Source: Medicago truncatula (taxonomy: Eukaryota > Streptophyta > Magnoliopsida > Fabales > Fabaceae). Taken from it: a stretch of 64,000 bases of DNA. The stretch covers positions 45,612,494 to 45,676,493 of the forward strand of contig NC_053045.1 in NCBI RefSeq assembly GCF_003473485.1, read 5' to 3'. Shown piece after piece: positions 11,720 through 22,742 of this stretch. Below the pieces are notes generated by a model. It did no database searches. It saw only the letters and a program-made list of their open reading frames with translations, and had not been told where the DNA came from. Made by a program: the position numbers and the translations under genes. Position 1 is the stretch's first letter. Every line of letters starts with the position of its first letter.

Positions 11720-12600
11720 TTCATACTATATGCATACTTCACCATCACTAGAGTTAGGTTTTAGTCTTTGTTTTATTGATGTTATTGAGCTTTTGGCAGG
11801 ATTCTTGGCTAAATGTGGTCATTTTGGATTCATCAATGGGTCCCTTTATTGCTAACTGGACATGCCCGGTTTTTTAAACTAAAACACAAAAATCTTTTCA
11901 GCTGCAAGAGGCAATCTGCATTTGCACTCAATATGCATACCGCTCTTGTTTTCTTCACGGGGAATATATGAAGGGGGTTCCGTTTTCTATGATTCTGGCA
12001 CATTATGTGGAAGATCTTGATGAGTTGAGCAACTGCTACCATTGTTTTTATGCGTTATTGTTCTATTTGGGGAAAGATTGCTCTTATCGAACCTTTTAAC
12101 TGCCGCATGTGATGTTTTGTTTGTTGAGATCCAGTTTGTTGCGCTATAAAACGGTAGTCAAACCTGAGCCTGGTCCGAAACTTCCATTCTCTTCCACTAC
12201 ATGGTTGAGTTCACTAGTATTGGATTTGAGATTGCAGCGTTACTAGTTAGCACTATTTGTCTATCATGGTCTCTGTTTTAATACTTTTATGTTGTCATCA
12301 TGATATGCGCTAAAGCTCCTTTCAAATTGTATTTTTATTTTTATTTTGTTTATCATGCCCAGTGTTAGATTTGATCACTTCCAATTTTTGTATTTTCTTT
12401 AATAAATCAATGTTTGATTTGTTTTAAATCTTTTACTTTTAGAGCATAGAATAAACCACATTTCTATGTGCCGGGAGTTCGTGTGTCAGAGCTTGCAGGA
12501 AAATTCTCACTATTTAATCTCTTCATCATATATATACACAAACTCATGCTTGAGTTTTTTTGTATCATTTTCGTATTTCATACATATTTCAGTTTCTTTT
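11720..12600. other. Intergenic, nothing recognised
   Basis: No ORF with motifs, no terminal repeats and no tandem structure seen. Confidence 0.4.
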
Positions 12601-12639
12601 GTGAAATAAGGTCCTTACAGTAAGTAAGCAGCAAGGCAT

Positions 12640-12870
12640 TATTCTGTGAGACATCCCAACCAGCTTTTACAACAAGTAGTTTTTGACAAACAGACAAGAC
12701 TATGAGCTACTTCATTACATTCTCTTCTAACACTACCAACATAAACATTAACAAGTCTAGACAAATAATCCATAATGTCTACCATATCAAGTTCTATCTT
12801 ACTATCATAGGCGCTCTATGCACTTGACCACACATTCAACATCAGATTCAATGCAGACATTTGAATCTCA
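12640..12870 (-). mobile_element. LINE remnant: RNase H-like (RVT_3) C-terminal fragment
   Basis: On the minus strand the translation includes the phrase RRECNEVAHSLVCLS followed by SWLGCL. This is diagnostic of the RNase H-like domain at the end of plant LINE ORF2 and of related host proteins. No start, no poly(A) and one internal stop, so a remnant. Confidence 0.6.
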
Positions 12871-13299
12871 ATCCTGTTCTTCCGTATAAAAAATACCCCG
12901 CAACAAAGGAAAAGAAGGGTTCACACTTCTGCTATAATGCTGGTAAATAAGGTTAAATCTTGTTTGCACAAGTGACAGGTTGTGTACTGTGCACAACATT
13001 TTTCCACCACTAGATAAATAATTCCACCATATTTGATGCTACATCCTCGACGAGATTGTCAAAGGAAGTAGGAATCAAGCATTAGAGTTTGTTTAATACT
13101 CTCATGTCTTCCGCTGTAGTAGTAGTTAGTTACCACTACCCTACTTGATGATGATACGAAGAGAAATTAGAATGTGTAAAATGTCGTGATGAAAACATAA
13201 TAAAATTTGTAGAAAATTACAAATCTATCTACTTACAATATATGATAGTAAGTTACTACCAAAAATACTTAATTATCCATGCCTAAATTTTCACCATTT

Positions 13300-13700
13300 T
13301 ATTTTCTTCACAACTGTGTTTTTATTCTCTCTATTCTTCTTTCTTTCTCTATTCTTTTTATCAATAAGAAGAGTGGAAAAGTGGTTGTCTCAAAAGTTGT
13401 TCAAAATGAGTTGTACAAATATCACTACGGTAATAAAAATCACTTTTTACCTCAATGATGTCATCAAACCTGTTATACATTGGGTAACGCGCTACACCCT
13501 ATTATACAATTTTGTATCCAACTATCATTTCACTTTCTCTACAACTTTTCACCATTTCAAATTCACTCATTCAAAATTTCTTACTCTTCTCTTTCATTAT
13601 ATTCATCTTTCTATCTCATTTTATCTTTTGTTCTTTACTTATTTCTCTTGCTTCTCATCTTTGCTCTTTCTCATATATGTCCGTTAAAATAAATTAAATT
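13300..13700. other. Pyrimidine-rich low-complexity stretch with part of a MITE end
   Basis: The phrase GTTGTACAAATATCACTACGG near 13412 matches the end of the MITE family found whole at 16545 and 21622; the remainder is CTTT-rich. The overlapping open frames here are compositional, not genes. Confidence 0.4.
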
Positions 13701-14094
13701 TAAAATAATGTTCGTTAAAAAAATGTATAAAATAACTACTATTTTCCCCTAAAAAAACATATATCAAAGTATATATATTTTTCTCAAAAATAAAAAATCT
13801 ACGTATATATCATATTTTACGGGAATATGTCAATACATTTTTTTGTGAACAATGTATGTATATCTTTATTTATGAAATTTAATGTGAACTATATATTATT
13901 AAAATATATTTGAGTATACATTTTTTTACGAGAATATGTGTGTGTACGTATATTTATAAAATTTAATATGATATATATATATATATATTAATAAAATATA
14001 TAGTTTTAAAAAAAAAAGTATATGTGTGTGTATGAACTATATATTAATAAAAATATATTTAAGTATATATATTTTTCTCAAAAAAAAAATCTAG

Positions 14095-14466
14095 GCTTAA
14101 TTGCATGTATGATCTCTTATGTTTATTTTAGTTTTTAAATTGGTCCTTCATGATTTAAAAGTTTCAAGTTGGTCCCTTACATTTTAAAATTTTCAAATTG
14201 GTCCAAAACGTTACTCATGTTGGAATAAGTTAGTCTCTTCCGTCACTTAAATTTAAAGATCCAGGTTGACAATATGGATGATGGAACTTAACTTATTTAA
14301 AAAATCAATTTTAAAACATTTTTTTTATTAAACTCAATATCATGTCATGGAAGAGACTAACTTATTCCAACGTGAGTAACGTTTTGGACCAACTTGAAAC
14401 TTTTAAAACCTAAGGGATCAACTTAAAAACTAAAATAAACATAAGAGATCAAACATGCAATTAAGC
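14095..14466. mobile_element. MITE with long terminal inverted repeats (Mutator-like type)
   Basis: The left arm begins GGCTTAATTGCATG and the right arm ends CATGCAATTAAGC. Arms of about 140 bp pair imperfectly around a short centre. Flanks AAAATCTA and AAAATTTA could be a decayed target duplication. No coding content. Confidence 0.65.
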
Positions 14467-14505
14467 ATAAAATTTAAGTATATACTATTTTTTACGGGAA
14501 TATGT

Positions 14506-14515
<10 letters not shown>

Positions 14516-14560
<45 letters not shown>

Positions 14561-14684
14561 TGTAAACAATGTAGATCTTTATTTATGAAATTTAACGTGA
14601 AGTATATATTATTAAAATATCTTTGAGTATACATTTTTTTTTTACATAAATATGTTTGTATAAGTATATTTTTAAATTTTAATA

Positions 14685-14757
<73 letters not shown>
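14516..14757. repeat. (TA)n microsatellites
   Basis: Two long TA runs, about 14517-14557 and 14687-14757, separated by AT-rich sequence. Part of a 2.5-kb AT-rich tract (13700-16290) made of repeated ACTATATATTAATAAAA-type modules. Confidence 0.85.
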
Positions 14758-14760
<3 letters not shown>

Positions 14761-14974
14761 GTGTGTGTATATATTTGCGTGTGTATGAACTATATATTAA
14801 TAAAAATATATCTAAGTATATATATTTTTCTCAAAAATAAAAAATCTAAGTATATATATTTTTGTCTCTCAATCTCACTCTCCTCTCTTATATTTTTTTT
14901 ACCAACTTTCTTCATTTTCATTTTCTCTCATCATTTTCAACTTCATTTTCTCTATTAATTTTCAATTTGATTTT

Positions 14975-15011
14975 ACTAACAAGTTTTTTTTTTTAGAGGA
15001 AACTAACAAGT
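14975..15011 (-). repeat. Micro poly(T) insertion with 10-bp direct repeats
   Basis: ACTAACAAGT at 14975-14984 and 15002-15011 flanks a 17-bp insert that on the minus strand reads TTCCTCT followed by ten A. Confidence 0.6.
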
Positions 15012-15239
15012 GTTGCTGTTATAGCATAATATGATTTTGTATTTTACGATAACACTATTATATAATACATTAATTATGATTTTTCACGGGACATATATTA
15101 ATATTTTTCACACTCAAACATATTAGTAAATAAAATTTATGATTATTTTTATTTATTAGCTTTTTTAATATTGTCAATACTGAAACAAGAACAATATTAT
15201 AATATACTATGATTAATTATACTTCAACTTTTTACGTTT

Positions 15240-15690
15240 TTTTTTTTAAATGTATCACTAAAAAACCCGTTGGAGTGTACAATTGTAACATGTGATCCAT
15301 TTTTTTTGGTAGTGGTCGGGGTTTAAACCCCGAACCTTGCATATTTTATACATTGTCCCAACAAACTGAGCTAAGCTCACGAGGACCACGGGATTCATTT
15401 TAGCAACTACAACGAGCGATCAATTTTAATTAGTATTTTTTTAATATTTATATTTAAACACCGCGACTGCTTAAGTTTTATTAATATTAAAACAAGAACA
15501 ATATCATAATATACTATGACTAATCATACTTCAATTTTTTCCTTTGTTTTTTTTTTTTGAAAATGTATCACTGAAAAATCCGTTGAAGTGTAAAATTGCA
15601 ACAAGGGATCCATTTTAATAACTACAACGAGTGATCAGTTTTAATTAGTATTTTTTTTTTAATATCTCTATTTAAACACAGCGACTGCCT
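15240..15690. repeat. Duplicated ~150-bp block; one copy split by a SINE
   Basis: Block 1 (about 15245-15303 plus 15390-15475) and block 2 (about 15560-15690) share phrases from TGTATCACT through GATCCATTTT to ACTACAACGAG and AAACAC.GCGACTGC. Block 1 contains the SINE at 15304; block 2 shows the empty site. Confidence 0.75.
15304..15389 (-). mobile_element. tRNA-derived SINE, family 1, minus strand
   Basis: The minus strand reads CGTGAGCTTAGCTCAGTTTG (box A) and GGGTTTAAACCCC (box B). Target duplication of about 12 bp, GTGATCCATTTT / GGGATTCATTTT, at 15292-15303 and 15390-15401; the uninterrupted paralogous site at about 15607 confirms the insertion point. Confidence 0.75.
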
Positions 15691-16188
15691 AAATTTTATT
15701 AATATATTAATAAAATATATGTGGGTGTATGGACTATATATTAAAACAATATATATGAGTATATGTTTGTTTAAAGGGAATATATTAGCATATTCTTATT
15801 TATGAAATCTAATGGGAACTATATATTGATAAAATATATATGAGTGTATGGACTATATATTAACAAAAATATATCTCACTCTATTTTTTTTGTGGAAATA
15901 TGTTAGTATATGTTTATTTATGAAATATATTTTACGATAACAATATTATATAATACATTAATTATGATTTTTCATGTAATGCATATTAGTATTTTTCACA
16001 CTAAAACATATTAGTAAATAAAATATGATTATTTTTATTTATTAGCTTTTATAATATTGTCGATATTAAAATTTAATATATATTTGTTCATATTAAAATT
16101 AATTATTTTGTCATTTTTTATTACTACCGATCAATATATACATTATTATAATTTAAATACTTTACATAATTTCATTATGGACAAAAGA

Positions 16189-16293
16189 AATCACTATGCC
16201 AAGCGCAGCCAAGACTCGACACGCGGCGAAGCCGCGGCCATACAGTGTGGCAAAGCCACGCCCCCCGTGTTGTAGCACGGGTATCTCGACTAG
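16189..16293 (+). mobile_element. Helitron 3' terminus
   Basis: Ends with a GC-rich hairpin CCCGTGTTGTAGCACGGG followed by TATCTCGACTAG and then T. This is the Helitron pattern: subterminal hairpin, about 12 nt, CTAG end, insertion before T. A second small palindrome (GCGGCGAAGCCGC) lies 55 bp upstream. The body is probably the AT-rich tract to the left; the 5' TC end was not located. Confidence 0.75.
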
Positions 16294-16544
16294 TTCTAGA
16301 ACAAAATTAGTAACACCTGTGGCCTAATGATCAACAAGCTCAAATCCTTCAAAAGTTGAACCCCTTCCCTCTCGTTCTTGCGAACCCAAAAATTTTCACT
16401 CAATTGCAATGCAAGTTACATCGAAGGATGATAGTTGGTTCCGAGGAAGATGGGAAGATATTTGGTGGAGGGTGTATTATTATATTTGCGAATTATGTAT
16501 CAAGTGGTGAAAAAATGGTGGTTTTCGTGTGCATTATTCAAGGA

Positions 16545-16713
16545 GTAGTGTTATTTGAACAACCAAACGAGACAACTTAAGTGATAACTTTTTTCCTCTC
16601 TTTTTATTGATCAACAACAATGGAGAAGGAAAAAGGAAGAGAGAGATTAAAAGTATAATGTGAGTATGAGAGAGCAAATTATCAAAAAATTGATTGTACA
16701 AATATCATTTCTC
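16545..16713. mobile_element. MITE (Mutator-like, 8-9 bp TSD), family 'ATATTTGTACAA'
   Basis: A 169-bp element: left GTAGTGTTATTTGAACAACC, right complement GAGAAATGATATTTGTACAA. Flanked by TTCAAGGA (16537-16544 and 16714-16721). Same family as 21622. Confidence 0.8.
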
Positions 16714-17044
16714 TTCAAGGATGATAGTGGTGTATTTTTTTATTTGTTGATATTCGTTAAGATATTCACCCCCTATTTGTGGTGAATTTCATTCACGGTT
16801 ATTCCAAATTCTCTTTATATATTTCTGAGAATAAAAATATAGAAATCTGCATTTCAATGTTTGTTATAAGTTCATTAAATTTTATTTTTGAATATAAAAA
16901 ATTTCTCGGAAAGTAAAACATTCACATGAAAAAGGGTGGTGATAAAAGTTCGCACAAAGATGAGATAAATTCATGTTTAATTACTCGTTAACCTCCCTAT
17001 AAAATAGTTCCAATAAATGTTAACCAAACATTTCTTTTTTAAAT

Positions 17045-17086
17045 GTCAAGGAATATCTGTTTAAAAAAAAAAAAGTCAAGGAATAT
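17045..17086 (+). repeat. Micro poly(A) insertion with 12-bp direct repeats
   Basis: GTCAAGGAATAT at 17045-17056 and 17075-17086 flanks an 18-bp insert, CTGTTT followed by twelve A. Confidence 0.65.
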
Positions 17087-17294
17087 AACTCTCCTCGTAA
17101 TTAAAATATAAAATTTGTTTATATTTAGAAACGGAGGGATTAGTAAATATAAAACAAACGCATCCATAATTTTATACCTTAACTTTGTCCACCATTTTCT
17201 TTAATATATTGTTAAATAGAATAATAATATTATTCTTGGACTCATTCTCATTTTACAATTTTAAACTTTATACAATTTAGAGCAATAAAATTAA

Positions 17295-18263
17295 GATTAA
17301 AGTGTATTTTTCTCCTCTTAACTTTTAAAAAGTTGTAATTTTGGCTCTTATATACAAAAACTACAATTTTAACCCCTTAAGATTTAGTCTCTTTGTATCT
17401 TTGGTCATTTTAGTCAATTTTGACCAAATCAACGCATGTGTTGCATGCCACATGTGTAAATAATTAATTAAAAAAATAAAAAATGCTTCATAATCATTTT
17501 ATAAATTAAAAAATTAAAAAAGATATTAAAAATTAAAAAAATCAGAAAAAAAATTAAAAATAAAATACAAAACAATAAATGTTCATTCTGAAAAACGTGG
17601 AGTATGATGCTCTGAGGATTGTTTTCAACAGATTTCAATCTGTTGTACAATTTCTACCAACAGTGTCAACAACTTTTATCCCCTGAGGTACTTTCATCTA
17701 TTAAACAATTTTTAATATTGCCTATTGCAATGAAGTTTTGTCCAGGTCCCCTAACATGAAATATTTTCAAGTTTCTACGTTTGGTGTTGCTTTTTATGAA
17801 GAAAGCCATGAAAACTTATTTTGCAATATCAGGCTCTGATGTTGTGCTTTTTGCCTGTTTCAATGGTGTGATGTAATGCAATTTTCATGTAGATTGTTGA
17901 AAGAGAGGCTGAAGCTGGAGGAAGTCTCGGTGAACTGGATTCGTATGAACTTGCGCCGGAAGAGATGAAGAATGATGAACATTTGTTTTGGGTTTTATTT
18001 TTAATTTATTTTTGATTTTTTAATTTTTAATATCTTTTTTAATTTTTTTAAATTTATAAATTGATTATGAGGCATTTTTTATTTTTTTAATTAATTATTT
18101 ACGGACATGACATGCCACACATGCGTTGACTTGGTCAAAATTGACTAAAAGGATCAAAGATGCAAAGAAGCTAAATCTTAAAGGGTCAAAATTGTAGTTT
18201 TTGTACATAGGAGGCCAAAATTGCAACTTTTTAAAAGTTAGGAGGAAAAAATGCACTTTAACC
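17295..18263. mobile_element. Pack-MULE-like element carrying ATP synthase gamma-subunit gene fragments
   Basis: A 969-bp element with terminal inverted repeats of nearly 290 bp (17295 to about 17588, and about 17972-18263) starting GATTAAAGTG / GGTTAAAGTG. It is flanked by a perfect 9-bp duplication TAAAATTAA (17286-17294 and 18264-18272), as Mutator-like elements make. The unique centre holds foreign gene sequence (next entry). There is no transposase, so it is non-autonomous. Confidence 0.85.
17588..17973 (+). pseudogene. Captured fragment of a mitochondrial F1-ATP synthase gamma-subunit gene
   Basis: Two exon pieces keep the gene's own intron between them. Exon piece 1 (17588 to about 17688) translates LKNVEYDALRIVFNRF then QFLPTVSTT and has a one-base offset just before its SPE end. 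The intron runs from GTACTTTC at about 17689 to TTTCATGTAG at 17892. Exon piece 2 (17893 to about 17973) reads IVEREAEAGGSLGELDSYEL. These match, from memory, the region ILKNVEFDALRIV through GELDSYE of the plant mitochondrial gamma subunit. Retention of the intron means capture from genomic DNA, not from mRNA. Not a functional gene. Confidence 0.8.
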
Positions 18264-18528
18264 TAAAATTAAAAATCACAAGCGCAATGTTAAAAAAAAA
18301 AGAGTAAATAAAAAATGGGGAGAACGTAGCTGGTGCGCGGGGACTGTGCAAATAAGCAAAGATGAAAACCGTAAAAGCCAATTAAGAGAGAATCAAGTAA
18401 AAAAAAAAGCAAAGAAATAGTATTCCAAAAAACAGAATAAATAATTTCATGAAATAAAGTTTTGTCAGTTAGTGTAATTAATTATTGATTAGTGATTACT
18501 AATCACATTTAATAAAGAGAGAATCATG

Positions 18529-18660
18529 CTGTCCCTGTGAGCATAGTTCAGTTGGTAGGGATATGCATTATTATATGCAGGGGTCGAGGTTCGAACTCCG
18601 GACACTCCACAAAGGTGAATTCTAACCACTAGACTACCTGACAAAAAAAAAAAACAAAAA
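18529..18660 (+). mobile_element. tRNA-derived SINE, family 1
   Basis: Box A GAGCATAGTTCAGTTGGTAG, box B GGTTCGAACTCC, tail GACTACCTGAC plus an A run. An 11-bp target duplication AGAGAATCATG (18518-18528 and 18661-18671) is perfect, so this is a fairly young copy. Confidence 0.88.
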
Positions 18661-18671
18661 AGAGAATCATG

Positions 18672-19630
18672 TTCTTCCTTTTTCATTATTTTTTTCCTTC
18701 CAAATAAATGATACTTGTGATCTATAAGTATCCTTGTTTTGAGACTAAAAAGCAAGGAGGATTTGGTGAGAAAAACACGTTTACAAAATTGAGAGAAGTA
18801 GAAGTTCAAAAGTAAAAGGAAAAAAGTGGTGTTTTGTTTTTTTAACATTTCATAAAAAGTGGTGTTTTTTCTCTCAAAAAAAATAAAAAGTGGTGTTTTT
18901 TTTAACTCCAAATCGATAGAGGTAAGCTTTTACCCGTTTTATGGCTTTCTTTGTTATGGCTTTCTTAACCATGCTTCTTGTTTGTCCTGATCTGGTAATA
19001 ATGTTCTTTGTGTAATATGTGTATTCATTTTGTAAATCGTGTCAATCAAATATCCTAGTTTAGTATTTCTTTTAAAAAAATGTTATTCCATTTGGGACTT
19101 TGGAGGTGTTGATGGTCGATCCTTGATCACGGCGTTCAATCAAACAATTTCGACATTATTCTGTCAATTAAATTAGGATTTACGGATTTTTGAAGATTTA
19201 GATTAATCACTAATTATTATTTTGGCAAAGCTACTGATTTTTATTTAAAAACGTTATTTTGAAATAAAATAAAATAAATAGTTCACCAAAAGGGACTCTT
19301 ACTCTATCAATTTATATTCATATTAGTCATTCATATTTTTCATATATATTTTTTTTCTTTTTTTCTTTTCTTTTTCAACAATATGAAAATATGTTGATGA
19401 CTAAATTAATAACATGTGATAAATATAGAGACCATATTGTTTATTTTTTTTGAAAGAAGAGACCATATTGTTAGTAGGTAGCTAAAATACAGTGAACTAA
19501 TTTATACAAAGTGGGCTGCACCAATTTTCTTTTTTGTTGATAATAAGTGTTTTTCTCTTTATGAAATTGATAATAATCAGTTAAATATCCTCGTTATCCA
19601 TTAATAACTTTTATCTTCTCCATAGAAAAT
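18672..19630. other. Intergenic, upstream of the NHL pseudogene; small repeats only
   Basis: Holds a triple of the 15-mer AAAAAGTGGTGTTTT at 18821, 18854 and 18885, spaced 31-33 bp with A/T-run spacers, and the micro-insertion at 19427. No gene seen. Confidence 0.5.
19427..19472 (-). repeat. Micro poly(T) insertion with 15-bp direct repeats
   Basis: AGAGACCATATTGTT at 19427-19441 and 19458-19472 flanks a 16-bp insert whose minus strand reads TCTTTC followed by eight A and TA. Confidence 0.7.
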
Positions 19631-20015
19631 AATGGCAGATAATCAACTCAACAATGCTTACTATGGCCCTTCCATCCCCTCGCCCTCGAAATCTGACCGC
19701 CGACGCCACAACAATAATGGTTGCGGCTTCTGCGGTTGCTTCAAAGGATGTGGTTGTTGCATTTCAGCTTAATATGCAAAATCATTACCACGATCATTGT
19801 CATAGTAGCAATCATTGGTTTCCTCTTTTAGGTTATTGTGCGCCCGGACGTCCTCAAATTCAGCGTTAGGGAAGCATCCCTTACTCTATTCAATTTCACA
19901 AACAACAACACATTTAACTATGATCTTTCTGTCAACATCTCGGTTCAAAACCCTAATCAAAGAGTTGGTATCGATTATGAAGACATAAAAATGTTTGCGT
20001 TTTATAAAGATCTTA

Positions 20016-20220
20016 GAGCATCTATAATGCTAGAACCAAAATTTTGTTCTTCAATCATTTTTTGTGGACCCATGGATGACACATAAGATTTAAGAACCAT
20101 CACTCATTTATACTCCAATACAAGAACCATATTTGTGTTCTTATATTAGTTTTTAGGGTTCCACAATAGACCCCACATATTTCTATTTATTTATTTTTTA
20201 ATATATATCTCTTATTTTTG

Positions 20221-20254
<34 letters not shown>

Positions 20255-20284
20255 CAGAAATATTACAAATTTAATTTATTAAAT

Positions 20285-20323
<39 letters not shown>

Positions 20324-20366
20324 TTTCAATTTTTAGTAATATAAATGTTTTCTTTTATAATAAAAA

Positions 20367-20451
<85 letters not shown>

Positions 20452-21016
20452 CCTCCGTCCCAAATTGTATGACGTTTTGGGCATTTCACATATATTAAGA
20501 AATGCAATTAATATTGTGTGGAAAAGAGATATTATAAGTTGTTTTACAAAATTGTCCTTAATAAATAATATAGGAAAGATAAATGAAAGAATTGGAAGAA
20601 GAGAGACTAATAAATAGTTAAGGTTATAATAGGAAAAATAACATTAAAGTTGCATTGGTACTGTAAAGCGACATATAATTTGAGACAAATATTTTTCGTT
20701 AAAGCGACATACAATTTGGGACGGAGGGAGTAATATATAATAAGTTTTTGCATGTGTGCTTTGAGCTTTGACTTTAAAGTAGCTATCTATAATTATAATA
20801 GTAATATATATGGCTTTATTTTGCATTTGCGCTTTGGCATTTTCCAAGTTCTGCTGTCCGTCTATAAAAAGCAGCTTTTGGTTATGTAGAACCGGTTCTT
20901 GTGGTGCAACTGTTCTCCACCTTGGATGACAAGTGGATGTTCTCCGATACTAAAAAATAACAAGAACAATTTTTGGGTGTGTAGAACATAGTGTAGAACA
21001 TACACTGAAGTTGCTG
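20016..21016. mobile_element. Non-autonomous PIF/Harbinger-like insertion inside the NHL gene
   Basis: Flanked by TTA at 20013-20015 and 21017-21019. Left end GAGCATCTATAATGC, right complement CAGCAACTTCAGTGT, a weak inverted match. No transposase. It contains two (TAA)n runs (about 20288-20319 and 20364-20448) and a Stowaway MITE. The boundary is set mainly by the host reading frame rejoining across it. Confidence 0.65.
20449..20730. mobile_element. Stowaway-like (Tc1/mariner) MITE
   Basis: A 282-bp element starting CTTCCTCCGTCCCAAATTGT and ending GGGACGGAGGGAG, flanked by TA (20447-20448 and 20731-20732). Nested in the element at 20016. Confidence 0.9.
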
Positions 21017-21621
21017 TTAGGTTTGGTTCTCAATCCCTGGGAAAATTCTTTCAACCCCATAAGAATACAAGCGTTTTGAGTGCTGCTTTTAAGGGTAAGC
21101 AAGGGATTCATTTAAGTTCAGGTCAAAAGTCAGAGTTCAATATGGAGAAAAATGACGGTATTTATGAAATTGATTTGAAGGTTTTTCTAAATTTGAGGTG
21201 TACATTGGGCTTGTTTAAGTCTGGGAAAGTGAAGCCTAAACTTCATTGCGATATGAGGATTCCGTTGATATCACACAATGTAACTTCTTCTTCGTTGGAT
21301 AATGGATTTGAAGCCACAAATTGTGATTGGATTTACAAATGGAGGTTGTTCCATTAGATCTCATATTTTCAAAATGGTAGTTGTTCATTGGAGTGGTAAT
21401 TTAGGAATTAAATTAATTGTTTATTTTTCTTTCATTTTACCATTTTTTTTAAAGGATTGTACCATTGTCACTCTGCATTTTATGTTAGGAAGTATTTATT
21501 TTGATATTAATATTAGTATTGTTGCTCCAATGATTTTTGAGCTGAATTTTTGAGCTGACTATACATATCAAATTCAGCGAAGATTTTTTTTTAAAACTAT
21601 TTTTAACCATCTTAAGAAAAG

Positions 21622-21708
21622 GAGAAATGATATTTGTACAATCATTTTGGTACAACTTTCTCTCTCATACTCACATTATGTTTTTATTCTCTCTTCCTCA
21701 ATTCCTCC

Positions 21709-21752
<44 letters not shown>

Positions 21753-21828
21753 TTTGACCAATAAAAAGAGAGAACAATAAAGTTGTTTCAAAGATTGTAC
21801 CGAAATGGTTGTTAAAATATCACTACTC
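21622..21828. mobile_element. MITE (Mutator-like, 9-bp TSD), family 'ATATTTGTACAA'
   Basis: A 207-bp element: left GAGAAATGATATTTGTACAA, right complement GAGTAGTGATATTTTAACAA. Perfect 9-bp duplication TAAGAAAAG (21613-21621 and 21829-21837). A CT then TA microsatellite lies inside (21709-21750). Confidence 0.88.
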
Positions 21829-21992
21829 TAAGAAAAGTGTTTAGTATGACTCATGCTCACTAATAAGTGATCAGACACTGAAGAACAATGAAAGAGCATT
21901 TCCTTTGGACAATTTGGACGGTTGAGGGAAAATCCCCCTAGTACGAGTTAATGGTAAACTTTTAGCCTCAACCTTAAGCATTGAATAATAAA

Positions 21993-22159
21993 GACTTAAA
22001 TAGGTCTTTCATCCCTGCAAATATATGTCATTTGAATTTTCGTTTTTGAAGTTACTAATCCTTCTAATCCTTCCAATCTAAACACTTTTCTTATTAGTAA
22101 CTTCAGGAACGAAAATTCAAATAACCTATATTTACAGGGACGTAAAACCTATTTAAGCC
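21993..22159. mobile_element. MITE (Mutator-like, 9-bp TSD)
   Basis: A 167-bp near-palindrome with arms of about 65 bp (GACTTAAATAGG ... CCTATTTAAGCC) and a 9-bp duplication AATAATAAA (21984-21992 and 22160-22168). Confidence 0.85.
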
Positions 22160-22337
22160 AATAATAAAAAGAAACTAGAAGTCTACAACAACTTCTCAGT
22201 TATAGAAAAATATAAACACAATTGATTGAACTCCATGAGCAATCATTGTGTTTATATATGTGTTTCATAATATGCTTGCTTTCTTTAGATATAAGTTTCC
22301 TGTTCTAACAAAAATAAAGGTTTTCTTTCGGTTTTCG

Positions 22338-22636
22338 TCATTTATTTTCACTTACTCACGAAATCAGTTCCATTATTTTAAAATTACATAATTTTGATCC
22401 TTTTGTCATATTTTTCAACTTAGAATTGGTCAATGTGAAATATTTTAAATGAGCCGTCATACGATCCAATGATGTAGAATTATCACCAATTATAAGATTG
22501 ACCAAAAATCCCTTAAAAACTTCGATTTAAATATAATATATCACCAATTTTAAGTTCGAAAATATGAAAGAGAAACCAAAACTACGTTATCTTAAAATGG
22601 AGGAACCAGTTCCACGAACGAGTAAAAATAGATGAG
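22338..22636. mobile_element. MITE with ~90-bp terminal inverted repeats
   Basis: The left arm starts CATTTATTTTCACTTACTC; the right arm complement starts CATCTATTTTTACTCGTTC. Arms pair imperfectly. Target duplication not resolved. Confidence 0.6.
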
Positions 22637-22742
22637 ATTTAAGCACTATTTTTGTGTAATCAAAACATTTGAATTATTCATAAAAAGTAGCACATCCTTA
22701 AAAAATAAAATAAAATAGTAGCACAGTACTACATAACCACAT

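Larger units (their letters stand above)
19632..21357 (+). pseudogene. NHL / LEA-2 (NDR1-HIN1-like) pseudogene, split by a transposon
   Basis: An intronless NHL-type gene. The N-terminus (MADNQLNNAYYGPSIP) has a basic then Cys-rich stretch (GCGFCGCFKGCGCC), then a membrane segment (IITTIIVIVAIIGFLF) and a LEA-2 domain (VRPDVLKFSVREASLTLFNF to KDLR, then FGSQSLGK to the stop at 21355-21357). The family are membrane-anchored proteins tied to defence and stress. It is broken in three ways: a one-base frame loss after the Cys-rich stretch (near 19765), an in-frame TAG at the end of the membrane segment (about 19831), and a 1,001-bp insertion at 20016-21016. Removing the insertion and one TTA restores codons for DLRFG, so the gene was whole when hit. 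The C-terminal half is still open and intact-looking. Confidence 0.85.

Noticed and set aside
13316-13697. Open frames of 61-123 codons rich in Phe/Ser/Leu
   Set aside because: They come from a CTTT-rich low-complexity tract; three frames are open at once and no motif is present.
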